A DNA stretch of 64,000 bases from Sporothrix humicola (Eukaryota > Ascomycota > Sordariomycetes > Ophiostomatales > Ophiostomataceae): NCBI GenBank assembly GCA_021396245.1, contig WNYE01000038.1:62001-126000 (forward strand), written 5' to 3'. Position 1 is the stretch's first letter; each line of letters begins with the position of its first letter. Both the position numbers and the translations under genes were made by a program. Shown here in pieces: positions 41,311 to 51,830 of this stretch. The notes under the pieces are model-generated. The model had not been told where the DNA came from. It saw nothing but the letters and a program-made list of their open reading frames with translations, and did not search any database.

Positions 41311-44052
41311 TTATGCCTCCATGCCTACAGCACGGCAGATTGTCCGCAGTCGTCGAATGCTTACACCGGTTCCACCCGTCATTGCGTAGTAACCAATCTC
41401 GGATCCGTTTGCCCCCGTAGGATCGACATTGACATTTACACCTGCCCCAAATCCCGTCTGCTCCCGTATGACAGCCTGCAGTGCTGATCTGAAGTCGGTA
41501 TTGATCAGGTTCGACAGCACAAAGTATCGGTAGACATGGTTGTCCGTCTCGACGCCGGCCCAGAACAGCGGCCACTGGTAGCGGTCGAGCTCGACGGGGC
41601 CGACGGTGCGGATGGCGCGTTCGGCGAGGTGGACAATCTGGGCGGCAACAGCCTGGGGCCGGGAGGAAGGGCCACCAAAGGAGGACTGCCGTTGTTGGGG
41701 GTTCTGCTGCTGGTAATTTCCATAATTGTAGTTGTAGTCGTAGTTGGTGTTGTTGCTTTCAAGTCCGCCCAACAAGCCCATATCCCTTGTATTTTCCGGC
41801 CCCTCTTCGCCGTATAGGTCTTCCCGCGTGGCGCCGGCTCTCAAAAGATGTAGCTCCAGTGCCAGGTAGTGGCAGACGGCCCAGTCGGCCATGGCCAGGA
41901 GGCGTGAGCGGTGCCCGCCGCTGGTTGCTGTAAAGGCCGACAGGCGAAAGACGGTGGTGTAGCGTGAGCGCAGGGCACAAACGTCACGGGCGATCTGGGC
42001 GACGGTCTCAGGAGGCTCTTCAGACGCATTCTGAGACTGCGACTCTTCTGTTTCATACACAAGATTCAAACGGTGGACGGCAACCCAAGTTTCGTTGATC
42101 AGCTGCAGAGCCGGCCAGTTTTGGTTGTCGTCGGCAATTTCTTCGGGTGTGTAGTCGTCCCAAAAGTCGAGAAGGGTGGTGCGGGCCTTTTCATAAAACC
42201 CGAGTTGGCTACGCGGGGGCATGCGGAACTGCGTGGCCAGGCCTCCACCTTTGCCGAAAAAGCAGGCGGCACAGTCGGACCAGTAGAGCCAGCTCAGTAG
42301 GCGCGACAAGAAGGAGCGGTACTTGACGGGTGGTAGCGGCCGGTCGGCGTGGACGACGCCCTTGCTTGATTTTATTGGGTGTGTGGCCGTGTTAGTCGGT
42401 TCGGTTAACATTGTATTGGTCGCCGGTTGCTTCATAGTCTCGACCACCTCGGTCTCGTCATCCTCGTCATCGCTGTCAGCATCCTCCCCGTCGGCCACTG
42501 GAACTAGTTTCGGTGGTGATGGAGGGCGCTTCGACGAAAAGGCCGGTAGTGCCGGTGAAGGCGGCGCCTCGCTGCCCATCAGGCCGCGCCGCAGCCGGTA
42601 CTTGCGCATGTAGTTGCCCATGGCCTTGCTGAACTCGTTGTTGGAGCCCCAGCGTCCATGGCCAAGAGTGTTTCGCCGCTGGATGAGGTATTCGAGCCAG
42701 AAGCAGGCGATGACAACCACATGGTAAAGCCCAGCTTCGGGGGTCCCCTGGGGTGCCACTGCCAGTTCTTTGAGCGCCGCCTGGCCGGCCTCGTAGTGAC
42801 GCTGAGCGAGTTGTCTAGGAGTCCCCGATCCTCCCTTTGTAATGGGTGGAGCAGGGAGTGTCACTTGAGAGCCAGCCGCACCTCCGGCACCACTCTCGGC
42901 ATTCAAGCGCCAGTCGAGCTCGCCGTACGAAGCGGCCAGCAGCAAATGCAGAATAGGTGCGTGGTGGACGGCTAGTTTGATGAGGATGGCGTGGGTGGAC
43001 CAGACTGGCGACTTGGAGCCAATACTGAAGCCGACCTGCTGGTGGAAGAGAAGAAGGGCTTCGAAGTCGCGTTCGGTCAGGCGCATCCGACTGGGGAAGC
43101 TGGCAAGGACGATGGTGGTGGTTCCGAGAACAAGACCGGTCATTGGTGACGGGGTGGGTGCGGAGACGATGTGGAAAGCCGAGTTGGTGGACGAGCTCGA
43201 GCTCTTCTGGACAATTGAGTTGCAATTTGTCGTCTCTCTCTGGTTTTCTTCCACAGGAAGAGGCGTTGGAGCTGCGCATGTCAGCGCCCCAAGGGGGATC
43301 GCGGAGGCTGGCAGTAATGGAGAGAGCGGTGTCGACAGGTCGTTGAAAAACATATAGTCCGCGTCATCCATGGTAGGGATAAAAGAGAAGGGTGGTGGGG
43401 TGCGCATCGAGGTAGATGCAAGAAGGTCATCCTGGATGTATGAGAAGTCCAGGTTGGCGTCTGTGATTGTGGAAGTAAGATGAGAGGCTGTACTGGCGGT
43501 TGTGATGGGGCCGCAAGTTGTCATAATGGGCTCGGTATTTGGTGGCAGAGACGAGTCGTTTGGCCGGAACTCTACGTACTCTGGTGCTGGTGTAAATGCA
43601 GCCATATTGTTGTTGGCTGTTGATGTTGTCCCAAAGTAGGGCGGTGTGGCGCTCACGGATGGCGAGGACAATGAGGAGAGAGTGGATGAAATGGATGTCA
43701 CAGAAGGACCAGGTGATGCCACGGCCGCGGGCACAATGGGCGCTGCCGAAGCGGAAGATGGTGCTGCTACCGCCGCCAATGGAGCAGCTGCCGCGGTCGG
43801 CGTCTTGGGCACGATCTTCTGTGGTTGCCAGTTGGTAAACTGCCGCTTCTTGATCGGCCCCGCCCCGAGGCGGCGGTCATGCAGACATGTCGTCTTGCCC
43901 TCGGTGCCGTAGTTGCAGCTGAGACGCAGACGAGTGCACATCAGGCAGCCCGGCTTGGCCTCATCGCACTTGACCTTGCGGCTACGGCATGTCAAGCAGC
44001 CCGACTTGGAGCGGGTGTTAGCGGACCCGCCCTTTCTTGTTGGTTGAGGCAT
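41311..44052 (-). CDS. Zn2Cys6 (zinc cluster) transcription factor
   Basis: 913 residues in one exon from ATG 44052. The binuclear zinc cluster is C19-x2-C22-x6-C29-x6-C36-x2-C39-x6-C46, with the usual basic linker RSRKVK. A long Ser/Ala/Pro-rich spacer follows, then a helical middle and C-terminal region (for example YHVVVIACFWLEYLIQRRNTLGHGRWG) of the fungal-specific regulatory type, with an acidic stretch near 550 (DADSDDEDDETEVVE) and an Asn/Gln/Tyr-rich insertion. Regulators of this layout usually bind CGG half-sites and control metabolism or development; the target is not known. Frames upstream of 44052 lack an ATG in phase, so this start is preferred. The next gene upstream on the same strand is another zinc-cluster factor, but they are separate transcription units 1.2 kb apart. 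Confidence 0.88.
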   Translation of the reverse strand: MPQPTRKGGSANTRSKSGCLTCRSRKVKCDEAKPGCLMCTRLRLSCNYGTEGKTTCLHDRRLGAGPIKKRQFTNWQPQKIVPKTPTAAAAPLAAVAAPSSASAAPIVPAAVASPGPSVTSISSTLSSLSSPSVSATPPYFGTTSTANNNMAAFTPAPEYVEFRPNDSSLPPNTEPIMTTCGPITTASTASHLTSTITDANLDFSYIQDDLLASTSMRTPPPFSFIPTMDDADYMFFNDLSTPLSPLLPASAIPLGALTCAAPTPLPVEENQRETTNCNSIVQKSSSSSTNSAFHIVSAPTPSPMTGLVLGTTTIVLASFPSRMRLTERDFEALLLFHQQVGFSIGSKSPVWSTHAILIKLAVHHAPILHLLLAASYGELDWRLNAESGAGGAAGSQVTLPAPPITKGGSGTPRQLAQRHYEAGQAALKELAVAPQGTPEAGLYHVVVIACFWLEYLIQRRNTLGHGRWGSNNEFSKAMGNYMRKYRLRRGLMGSEAPPSPALPAFSSKRPPSPPKLVPVADGEDADSDDEDDETEVVETMKQPATNTMLTEPTNTATHPIKSSKGVVHADRPLPPVKYRSFLSRLLSWLYWSDCAACFFGKGGGLATQFRMPPRSQLGFYEKARTTLLDFWDDYTPEEIADDNQNWPALQLINETWVAVHRLNLVYETEESQSQNASEEPPETVAQIARDVCALRSRYTTVFRLSAFTATSGGHRSRLLAMADWAVCHYLALELHLLRAGATREDLYGEEGPENTRDMGLLGGLESNNTNYDYNYNYGNYQQQNPQQRQSSFGGPSSRPQAVAAQIVHLAERAIRTVGPVELDRYQWPLFWAGVETDNHVYRYFVLSNLINTDFRSALQAVIREQTGFGAGVNVNVDPTGANGSEIGYYAMTGGTGVSIRRLRTICRAVGMEA

Positions 44053-45255
44053 GTTGTGTGTGGTGAGTGATGTATGGTGCAAGTCGAATGTTGTCCGATG
44101 CGTTCAGATCATAAGGCGAGTAAACGCGATTTAGTTTGAAATCATGAGCGGGCAAAAAAGAAACGAGTAAGGAGCTGTCATGATCGAGAGAGGCGGGCAT
44201 GGGGAACTGTATATCCAATTCCTCCACAACAAACTGCTTATCTCCTCTTGATCTGTGCGTTGCACTCCGGTTTTGTTGGAGAAGTTGATAAAATAAAAAA
44301 GAAATAAAAGATAAATCATCAGAAAAAGAGGAGAAGAGGAGAAGCAAATGGGGAAATACGACAAAAATAACAGGGCCTACATGCAGGTCGGCACAACAAC
44401 AAAGACAGCCGTTAGTTGAAGATAAGGCGAAGGAGGCTCGAAAGGCTCGCGATGTGCCCCATATTCCATCCTGTAGTATGACGAACGTGGCGGAGAAGAA
44501 GGGCCTTAGGGTCCCTGGAACAAGCATTTTGGGGCCTTTTCTGGGCGTTTCTGGGCTTTGTTTTGAGGGGGCCAAGCCACCAAACAGAAAAACCGCCTAA
44601 CCCAAGGGAAGAAGGCAGTCAATTGTCGATGCACTTGATGCAGTTAATGCAGGACAAGTGCGAGAGGGAATGCCCACACAAGGCACCGTCGGCAAATCTG
44701 GCCAATAGGAGGCGTCAAAATGCGCCTCGCGACCATCTCATCAAGAAAGTTGGGGAGAAAGAGGATGGACGACAGGCCTCTGAACAAGCGATGGGAAGGA
44801 AGGAGAAACCAGAGATATGATGGGAATTATGGAATCTTGGGCAAAATGAGACAATATGACAAGGCGACGTCTCAAGTTTCGATTTCGAGATATAGCTTGG
44901 CTGATGATAGCCTGTTGATTTCGGGTCATGAGGGAAAGTCCTAGATGTTTAGCTGAGACATCAGCGAGGCAATGCGCGATTGTAGGCAATAGTGTTATTT
45001 TCGCATGGCGGTTTCATGGAAATGGACCAAAGTAAGATCAAATGATATGGATGGCAGCAGAGAACTTCTGCTGGATGGAGGTATCATTAAGAAGTAGGAT
45101 GAACAACGTAAATCGGCGATAGCAACAGCGCCGATAACCCCGGTAATATCAAGATATATCCAAATTCCAACCCAAAATACAACATGAAAATTAAAAACGT
45201 TAGATGCCAAAGTATTCAAAAGGAAAGGGTACAAATATATGATCAAATATCCGGA
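44053..45255. promoter_or_regulatory. Promoter region of the 41.3-44.1 kb zinc-cluster gene
   Basis: About 1.2 kb between two same-strand genes. It holds the 5' leader and promoter of the gene ending at 41311 and the 3'UTR of the gene starting at 48222. A CCAAT lies at 44702-44706. No coding frame with recognisable content. Confidence 0.45.
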
Positions 45256-48222
45256 TTACGCGTGAATGTGAGAGTTGTGAGCACCGAGCGGATGTCCGTG
45301 GTACCCTAGCGTCCGACGTGGTCGTATCCGCCGCTCGCCGGCCAGGTAGTTGTAGGTGCTGGCCACACCGAGAGACTTTTGAATGAGCTCCTCAACCTCG
45401 TCGCAAATGTCGTGAATATCGTTCAATAGGTCGGCGTCCTCTTTTCGAGCGGCGACTGCAGCAGCGGAAGATGGGGCTGACAGATTGTTGTTCCCACCAC
45501 CTCCTCCATATTGCGACGCGGGCGAGTCAGATGCAACAGACGTATGGTTATGGCTCTGACCTTGAGCTTGGATGGGGTAGTGGCCATGTCCGTGGTAGTC
45601 GTGAACAGGGTTTGTGTGGTGGTAGTGACTGTGACTCTGACCATAAACCGAGTTCTGATTTTGATTTTGGCTACTGTAGGTATTGCTGCTGTGGCCACGG
45701 TCGTTGGGGCTGTTGTGGAAATAATAGGGCGGCATCTCCGGGTTGGCTGCAATGGCAGCTGCGACAGACGATGATGTGGCCAAGGCGGCATCGCGGCTCT
45801 GTACCTGGCGCAGGCGGTGGCGGAAAGCAGCCTCAAGTCGCCGGTACAGGTTAGCACCCCTACGTGCGTGAACCCATGTGGGCTGGAAAGCCCTCAAAAT
45901 GCTCTCGCACTGCAGGATCATGTCGAGCTGCTCGGCCACAATAGTTGCCAATTGCTGTTCAGGAGGCGGGAGTGGCGGCAACGAAGACGAGCCAGGTGTG
46001 CCAGCAGAGCCGTAGCCACCATAGCTGTTGTAGGTGCTGCTTCCTGTTGCCGGTGTCTCCTGACCTGGGGTAGCCCCACAACACAGATTGAAGTAAGTGT
46101 GCAGCAGAATGCGGCATACCAGCAGCATGCGGCTCATAGTCGTCCAGTTCAAAGCAAGCTGGCGGTCGACAAACTGGGCGTGCACACTTTGGACGTACTT
46201 GCCAATGGTACGATGCAGATCCATGAGGTCTTCGGGCTCGCTGGGACCCGAGTTGAACAGAGATGGACAGTACAGCAGCATAAGCATGCCGTGGTAATTA
46301 GTATTAAGCCACGTGATTGTATTGTGGAAGTGCACAGCATGTGCCTCGCGCCTGGCGAGAAGCGTGCCCTGTGTGTACCAGTTGTCTGCTGCACCGCGGA
46401 GCTCGTCAATCATGGCACGCCGCTCCCGGCGGCTAGGCAGTAGCATCCGGTGCTGCTGCTGTTGCTGGTGGAAAGGACCAGCTGGTTGAGACAGGGCTAG
46501 TCCACCATGCCCCAGGTGCACAAGGGACAGGCAACGGCCTTCAATATCACGCAGGGCAATGGCCTGGCGAGCAATCTGGAGCGTTGTAATGTGCTCGGCC
46601 TGTTCGGAGGCAGCAAACTCTTCCGTCGTGACACCGGGTAGCGACAGATTCGAGTCGTAGTCCTGAACTGCCAGCGAGAGGCCGTAGACACTAGCCACAA
46701 GCCGGTCGATGGAGAAAATGCACCAAAACAGGCGATGGCGGAACTCGCGCTGCAGCATTTGGGTGGAGTCGGTGTTGGTTGATTCCCGTCGGTTGAGGCC
46801 CAGTAGCACAGACTCGCGGCCAAGCATGCCGACAATAACCCAGGGAGACCAGCCCTCTGGGTCAAAAAGGGCATATATAGTCAGGAGAAGCAGCACCTCG
46901 ACAGCCGGGATAGACCGGTTGCTGAGACAGGTCTGGACGATTTCCTGGTAAGGCATGCGCACCTGTGCCAGCGCTTCGGCTGCTATCCTGCGGTCTTCTT
47001 CGTCGATATCAACGCTTGCGCTGGAGCGGTGGCCAAGCCCAATGGTACCATTGCGGTAGGTCTCACCGCCGCTCCTCGTGCCTCCAAAGCGGGAAATGGC
47101 TTCTATGCCTATGACCATGACGAGGTACAGACGTACAGACGTGAGATCGATACTGTGGCCTTCTTCGAACACAGCATGGCCAATGTGAGATTCGGCCGCG
47201 TCGATAATGGTGCCTTCGTAGAGGAAGGGATACGAACGGTGCATGTGCCGAAAATAGGCACGTACTAGATGCATGTGGCTGAATCTGGCCGTGTACGATC
47301 GTACTGGAGGTAATCTTGGCCGGACGCTGAGTGCATCGGAAGGGTTATAGCGTGGTGTCCGACTGGCGGCTGCAATTGGAGGTACTGTGGATGGTGGTAG
47401 CGCATGATGTTGCTGCATAGGTGGCGGCTCGGGCATGTCCATGCTCGAGGGTGTTGGCTGTTGGTGGATGCTACCGGCGGATGTTGGTCCGGGTGGAACA
47501 ACGTCCATATCATGGTCCTCAGGAGGGTTCTGGGTTACCATGTTCGGTACTGAACCGGGACCCGGGATAGTCTCTGGGGCCGGGGCAGCTCCGGGAGCAG
47601 CAGCAGGTACTGGTGCGGCACCTGCAATAGATCCCCTTGCCTGTGCACCTTCGACTAGCCGTGCAAGGTGTGGCACCGAGTGCAAATCGTAGCCAGTGTC
47701 ATAACACGAGACTGGTGCAGAACCGACGGGCATCAGCGAGTCAACAAAGTTGGACAGCCATGTTACCCGGGCACGCAGTGCAGCAGCTTGACTGGCGGTA
47801 CTAGCAACCGGCGAGGGGAAGAAGCAACGTGCTCCTAAACGTTTGCAGGCAGCACACTCAGGCAGCGTGCGGTCACACTTTTTCTTGGAGTTGCGGCAAC
47901 GGATGCAGGCGTACATGGCGACAGTTCCATTATTGCCTTGCGTGGTGGCGGCTGGTGTGCCGTCGGCAGAAGCTGGGATACCGTCTTCACCTTGGCTGCC
48001 GCTGCCTCCCGGGCCACCCTCGCCACTTCCTTCGACACCCTCCATGCTATAGTCCGACTTGACACGCGGACTTGTTTTGGTCATTGAACCGGCCCCGGAT
48101 CCGGACAAGGATGTCGAGGGCCGCCGGGCACCTGTCGGCGTATGTGCCGGCCTTGGCTTCTCAATGCGGAAGCGGTGCCACGAGCCGGCCCCATCGGGCG
48201 TGCTGGGGCCCGACTTGTCCAT
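45256..48222 (-). CDS. Zn2Cys6 transcription factor with fungal-specific regulatory domain
   Basis: 988 residues in one exon; the ATG at 48222 is clear. The zinc cluster is C106-x2-C109-x6-C116-x6-C123-x2-C126-x6-C133 (YACIRCRNSKKKCDRTLPEC...). A low-complexity linker follows (Pro/Ala/Gly/His), then the fungal-specific transcription factor domain (PF04082 type) at about 310-560, with HMHRSYPFLYEG, GMLGRESVLLGLNRR and REFRHRLFWCIFSIDRL. The C-terminus is rich in His/Asn/Gln/Tyr (about 820-940) and ends in a conserved-looking helical segment. Likely a nuclear DNA-binding regulator of an unidentified pathway. A 13-codon uORF lies upstream (48493-48452). Confidence 0.9.
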   Translation of the reverse strand: MDKSGPSTPDGAGSWHRFRIEKPRPAHTPTGARRPSTSLSGSGAGSMTKTSPRVKSDYSMEGVEGSGEGGPGGSGSQGEDGIPASADGTPAATTQGNNGTVAMYACIRCRNSKKKCDRTLPECAACKRLGARCFFPSPVASTASQAAALRARVTWLSNFVDSLMPVGSAPVSCYDTGYDLHSVPHLARLVEGAQARGSIAGAAPVPAAAPGAAPAPETIPGPGSVPNMVTQNPPEDHDMDVVPPGPTSAGSIHQQPTPSSMDMPEPPPMQQHHALPPSTVPPIAAASRTPRYNPSDALSVRPRLPPVRSYTARFSHMHLVRAYFRHMHRSYPFLYEGTIIDAAESHIGHAVFEEGHSIDLTSVRLYLVMVIGIEAISRFGGTRSGGETYRNGTIGLGHRSSASVDIDEEDRRIAAEALAQVRMPYQEIVQTCLSNRSIPAVEVLLLLTIYALFDPEGWSPWVIVGMLGRESVLLGLNRRESTNTDSTQMLQREFRHRLFWCIFSIDRLVASVYGLSLAVQDYDSNLSLPGVTTEEFAASEQAEHITTLQIARQAIALRDIEGRCLSLVHLGHGGLALSQPAGPFHQQQQQHRMLLPSRRERRAMIDELRGAADNWYTQGTLLARREAHAVHFHNTITWLNTNYHGMLMLLYCPSLFNSGPSEPEDLMDLHRTIGKYVQSVHAQFVDRQLALNWTTMSRMLLVCRILLHTYFNLCCGATPGQETPATGSSTYNSYGGYGSAGTPGSSSLPPLPPPEQQLATIVAEQLDMILQCESILRAFQPTWVHARRGANLYRRLEAAFRHRLRQVQSRDAALATSSSVAAAIAANPEMPPYYFHNSPNDRGHSSNTYSSQNQNQNSVYGQSHSHYHHTNPVHDYHGHGHYPIQAQGQSHNHTSVASDSPASQYGGGGGNNNLSAPSSAAAVAARKEDADLLNDIHDICDEVEELIQKSLGVASTYNYLAGERRIRPRRTLGYHGHPLGAHNSHIHA

Positions 48223-50198
48223 TGTGGAGAGAGAGAGGGAGAGATAAGGTAATAGGAGGGGTAGTGGTATCTCTTCTCCTTACCTCTCGATTCGGTAGTT
48301 CGTGGCGATCAGTAGTGGGTGTGACCCCCAGTTGAGGACCAAAAAAAATCAGAAAGAGGAATAAACAAAAGAGGCAAGAGACAAGGGCCGCCCGGATCGG
48401 CCTGGGTCGCCCGACCAGGCGGGTGCCCTTGACAAGCGTGGATCGGGGGTTTCAGAACCCACAGCTCACGGGCTGACGGGTCTGGAAGAACATGAACGGG
48501 ACGACGAAGGGATAGCGGAAAGGCAGTGATACGTGGGGTGTGAGTGGATGTGTGCGTCGCCTGGAGAGCACCAAGAGCACCTCACACAGACAGCTGGCCA
48601 AGAGGATGCCGAGACTGAGGGGAGCAGGGTGCTGCAGCAGGGCGCGGACAAGAAGATCCGTGGCACGGCAGGAGAGTGCACGTCCTCACACACAAACACA
48701 GCAGAGAGCAAGAGGATTGAGGATCACAAGTGTTTCCCCCAAGGTCAATGACCACGGCTGGCTCCAGACCAGAAACCAGGTACCAGGGACCAGAGACAAG
48801 CGGATGATGTCAGGCCCCCAGGAACAGGCAAAAAACAAGCTCCAGCAAGCAAACAAGCAAGCAGACTCCAAGGAGAGCTGTTGGAGGATGGAAGTGAAGG
48901 TTCCTAGCGGATCGGATCGCGGGTAAAACGAAATGCTTGGCTTAGTGGAAAAAATGAGACGCGATGCGACTGGGGTGTAGTGCGGCAGAAGGGGTATAGG
49001 AGGGGATTCGGAATGGGAAAGGCCAATTGGGAGCGAGACAGGCAGATAGAGTGATGGGATTGAAGACAAGAAAATTGATTGAGGAAAGGAAAAAAACTGG
49101 GCTTTGTCGGGCAGGCGATCCCGACTCGCTTGCGTTTTGTTCGGGAGGGTGTGAGCGATGGGAATCAAAGACTAAAGGATGGACGGTGGCGGATGGAGAA
49201 ACGGAGGATTCAGATGACACGAAAAGAAAAGAAAAAAGACAAGGGAAAAGAGGCGAGGGAGAAAGGGGAAACCAGAGAGGCCGGGGATTTTTCTTCAGAA
49301 AACAGCAAGCGAGCGGGGAGGGGAGCCGTAAAACTCGTCCTCTTTGGGGGAAGGTTTGGGTCGCTTCTGGGTAGGTTTGGTGGGCTTGAGAGGGGCGCTC
49401 TTTGTGGGCTCAGACTTCTTAGTACAGTTCTTGCTCGTTCTTGTTGGCTCGATGGCAGGCACGACCGGAGAGGCTGCGCGAACGGGCAGGAAGCACGACG
49501 GAAACGGAGGGCAGGAGCAATGGACACAAAATGATCCCGTGAATCAAATGGAAGGAGCTTCGGAGGAAGGAAGTGAAAGGAAAGGAAAGAACGAAGGTCT
49601 GTAGTGTCGGGTGGCATGCCCGAGCTTTGGTTCCCAACTGGTGGGAAGTGTGGGCGTACAAAGCAAAGAGGAAAGGGCAGAGATCGAAGAGAGAAAGAAG
49701 TGCACAGGAAGTCAAGCGAATCACCAAAGGCGCCAAAGAACGTCAGTGTCTAACAAAGAGCCAACCCCTCGAGCGCCGCAGCGGGCCTATCCTTCGTATT
49801 AAAATGCAACGAGAGAACGGCCGGAACCTGGATTGCATGTCATTGTCGCCATCCACCCCATTGATTGCGTCTCTTGATATTGGGGAAATTCCAGGTGCCC
49901 GAGACTGGTGTAAAATATTGTGTGCTACGGGGCATTTACAGTGGATTTCGGAGATTTAGTAACAAACTGCAAGCTTCCCAAAACAACGTCACCAAAAGCC
50001 ACCAACAATCAGTACAAAAACAATTGACAATGAGATGAAAAGGCGAAAAAGGTAAACAATGCCATTATTAATGCATGCAATATGTCGTAATCATAAATAT
50101 CTAAAATATGCACCATAAATCACCAAAGACACCAGATGAAAATGATCAATCTAGCCAAAAGTTATATCATGAATGCATATATCCAACTCCAAAAGCAT
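48223..50198. other. Promoter/leader of the zinc-cluster gene and 3' region of the permease gene
   Basis: About 2 kb with no supported gene. On the - strand it is pyrimidine-rich between 48230 and 49700, as in the other leaders of this window, which keeps several antisense and sense frames open. AT-rich from about 49950 to 50200, probably the 3'UTR of the permease gene is short. A small uORF for the gene at 48222 lies at 48452-48493. Confidence 0.5.
48452..48493 (-). other. 13-codon uORF before the zinc-cluster gene
   Basis: ATG at 48493 on the minus strand, encoding MFFQTRQPVSCGF and ending at TGA 48454-48452, 230 nt before the main start. Relevant only if the transcript begins upstream of it. 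Confidence 0.25.
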
Positions 50199-51830
50199 TT
50201 ATACGGCAGTGACAACCCCTTCGCTGTTACTGCTGGGACTCTGGGCCGGCCGCTCTTCTTTTCGAGCACCACTGGCTGTGATCTCGTCCTCTTCTTGCTC
50301 GTTGCGCTCGTACTTTCCAACTGGGAAATACCGCCGGGCAATCGGCACCATCATGATGGTGACAATCTGCAACGCCAAGAAGACGGCTGTGATCTTGTAA
50401 CCAATGTGGAAGTAAGGAGCCTCGCCAGTGTTAAAGGTGACGAGCGGCAGCCAGGCCACAAAGACATAGGCAATGGTGTCGGTGAGAGCAATGACTATGG
50501 CGCGGTGCAGGTAGTTGTACCCCAGCACCTCGGTAATGTATGTCATGTAGATGCCGGCCGTACCCGTGGTCAGGTATGTCATGAAGAAACCGGCGAGAAT
50601 GGCCGGGATGTTGGGGTCGGCGGCGTGTTCATGTGTCACGGTGACCGAGAGAATAATGGCACCGATGAGCGACATGGAAGCGCCCCAGACAATAATCGGC
50701 CACCGAGTCCCGAAGCCATCACTGGTCCAGGCAAAAACGAGCGTGAAGAAAACAAGAATGCCAAAACCGGCCGTAGGGATGAGGTTGACCTTCTCGACGG
50801 AGTACCGCCCTGTAGACTTGAGCCACACATTAAAGTACGAGTAGACGCGCGTGGCCTGAATATAGCAGGTGAAGGACAATGTAAACAGGTACACGGGCCA
50901 CTCGCGGAACAGGTCAATGACAGTACGAACGGTCAGGCGCCCCTTGGCACGCCGGCCAACAGTCTGCATGCGCTCAATGGCACGCTGCTTCTCTTCTGGC
51001 TTGAGCCAGCGAGCACGCGTTGTGACGGGGCTGTTGGGGATGGCAAAGAAGCCATAGAGGGCAATTGGAACGCCAATGACACCGTCAAAGATAAACAGCC
51101 ATCGCCAAGCAGCAATGTTGTGCACGCCATTCATGTGCTTATAAAGGGCGGCCTGAAGGTAGCCACTGAACATTTGGGCGACACTCGAAGAGGCTTGGTA
51201 GATACAGGCGCGCTTGCCCTGTTCCTCGGGAAGGTACCAGTTACCAAGCAAAGTCATGATACCAGGGTAGGCCGAGGCTTCAAGCAGACCGACAAAGAAG
51301 CGCAGCACATACATGGTGGTCAAGTTCTTTGACGCAGCCATGCCCATGACGATCAGGCTCCAGGTGAGTTCGAGCGCAGGTAACCAAATGTTTGGTGGAA
51401 CGTAGGTGGCCATGATAATTTGCGAGGGAATCTGGCCAATAATGTAGCCAATCGTCCAGTATGTGGTGAGGTAGTTGAGGTCGTTGCCCTTCATGTGCAA
51501 GTCCTCCTGCATGCCCGACACGTAAGCATTGGACACGTTTGTCTGGTCGAGGTACTTGACAAAATAGGCAAGGCAGACATAACTAAGAATAAACCAGTCG
51601 ATTTTGGCAATAAGACGGCGGTCCTCGGGCGATTTCTCGAGAGAGTCCCAGATAATACCGACAAATCGTCGGCGGCGGGATGGCGAAGAGTCGTTGGATG
51701 GAGAAGTGGTGGAAGTGGTGTGCGGAAGGCCGTCGTCGTTGTCAACTCGAGGCGAGTCTTGATGCGACGAGGTTGTGGTGTCGTCGGCCATGGCCACGGT
51801 GGAGTCGATGGCAATGTCCTTTTCGGCCAT
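50199..51830 (-). CDS. MFS permease, allantoate/pantothenate (Dal5/Fen2/Liz1) type
   Basis: 543 residues from ATG 51830; the codon just before it (GTG) is not a normal start. A hydrophilic N-terminus (1-70) is followed by about 12 transmembrane segments in two groups of six. Family marks: KIDWFILSYVCLAYFVKYLDQTNVSNAYVSGM, typical of the anion:cation symporter group; NYLTTYWTIGYIIGQIPSQ in the second helix; LRFFVGLLEASAYPGIM; and a cytoplasmic loop rich in Arg/Lys. Plasma-membrane proton symport of a small organic anion (pantothenate, allantoate, nicotinate or similar) is expected; the substrate cannot be read from sequence. It is divergent from the Baeyer-Villiger monooxygenase gene across 3.2 kb. 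Confidence 0.9.
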   Translation of the reverse strand: MAEKDIAIDSTVAMADDTTTSSHQDSPRVDNDDGLPHTTSTTSPSNDSSPSRRRRFVGIIWDSLEKSPEDRRLIAKIDWFILSYVCLAYFVKYLDQTNVSNAYVSGMQEDLHMKGNDLNYLTTYWTIGYIIGQIPSQIIMATYVPPNIWLPALELTWSLIVMGMAASKNLTTMYVLRFFVGLLEASAYPGIMTLLGNWYLPEEQGKRACIYQASSSVAQMFSGYLQAALYKHMNGVHNIAAWRWLFIFDGVIGVPIALYGFFAIPNSPVTTRARWLKPEEKQRAIERMQTVGRRAKGRLTVRTVIDLFREWPVYLFTLSFTCYIQATRVYSYFNVWLKSTGRYSVEKVNLIPTAGFGILVFFTLVFAWTSDGFGTRWPIIVWGASMSLIGAIILSVTVTHEHAADPNIPAILAGFFMTYLTTGTAGIYMTYITEVLGYNYLHRAIVIALTDTIAYVFVAWLPLVTFNTGEAPYFHIGYKITAVFLALQIVTIMMVPIARRYFPVGKYERNEQEEDEITASGARKEERPAQSPSSNSEGVVTAV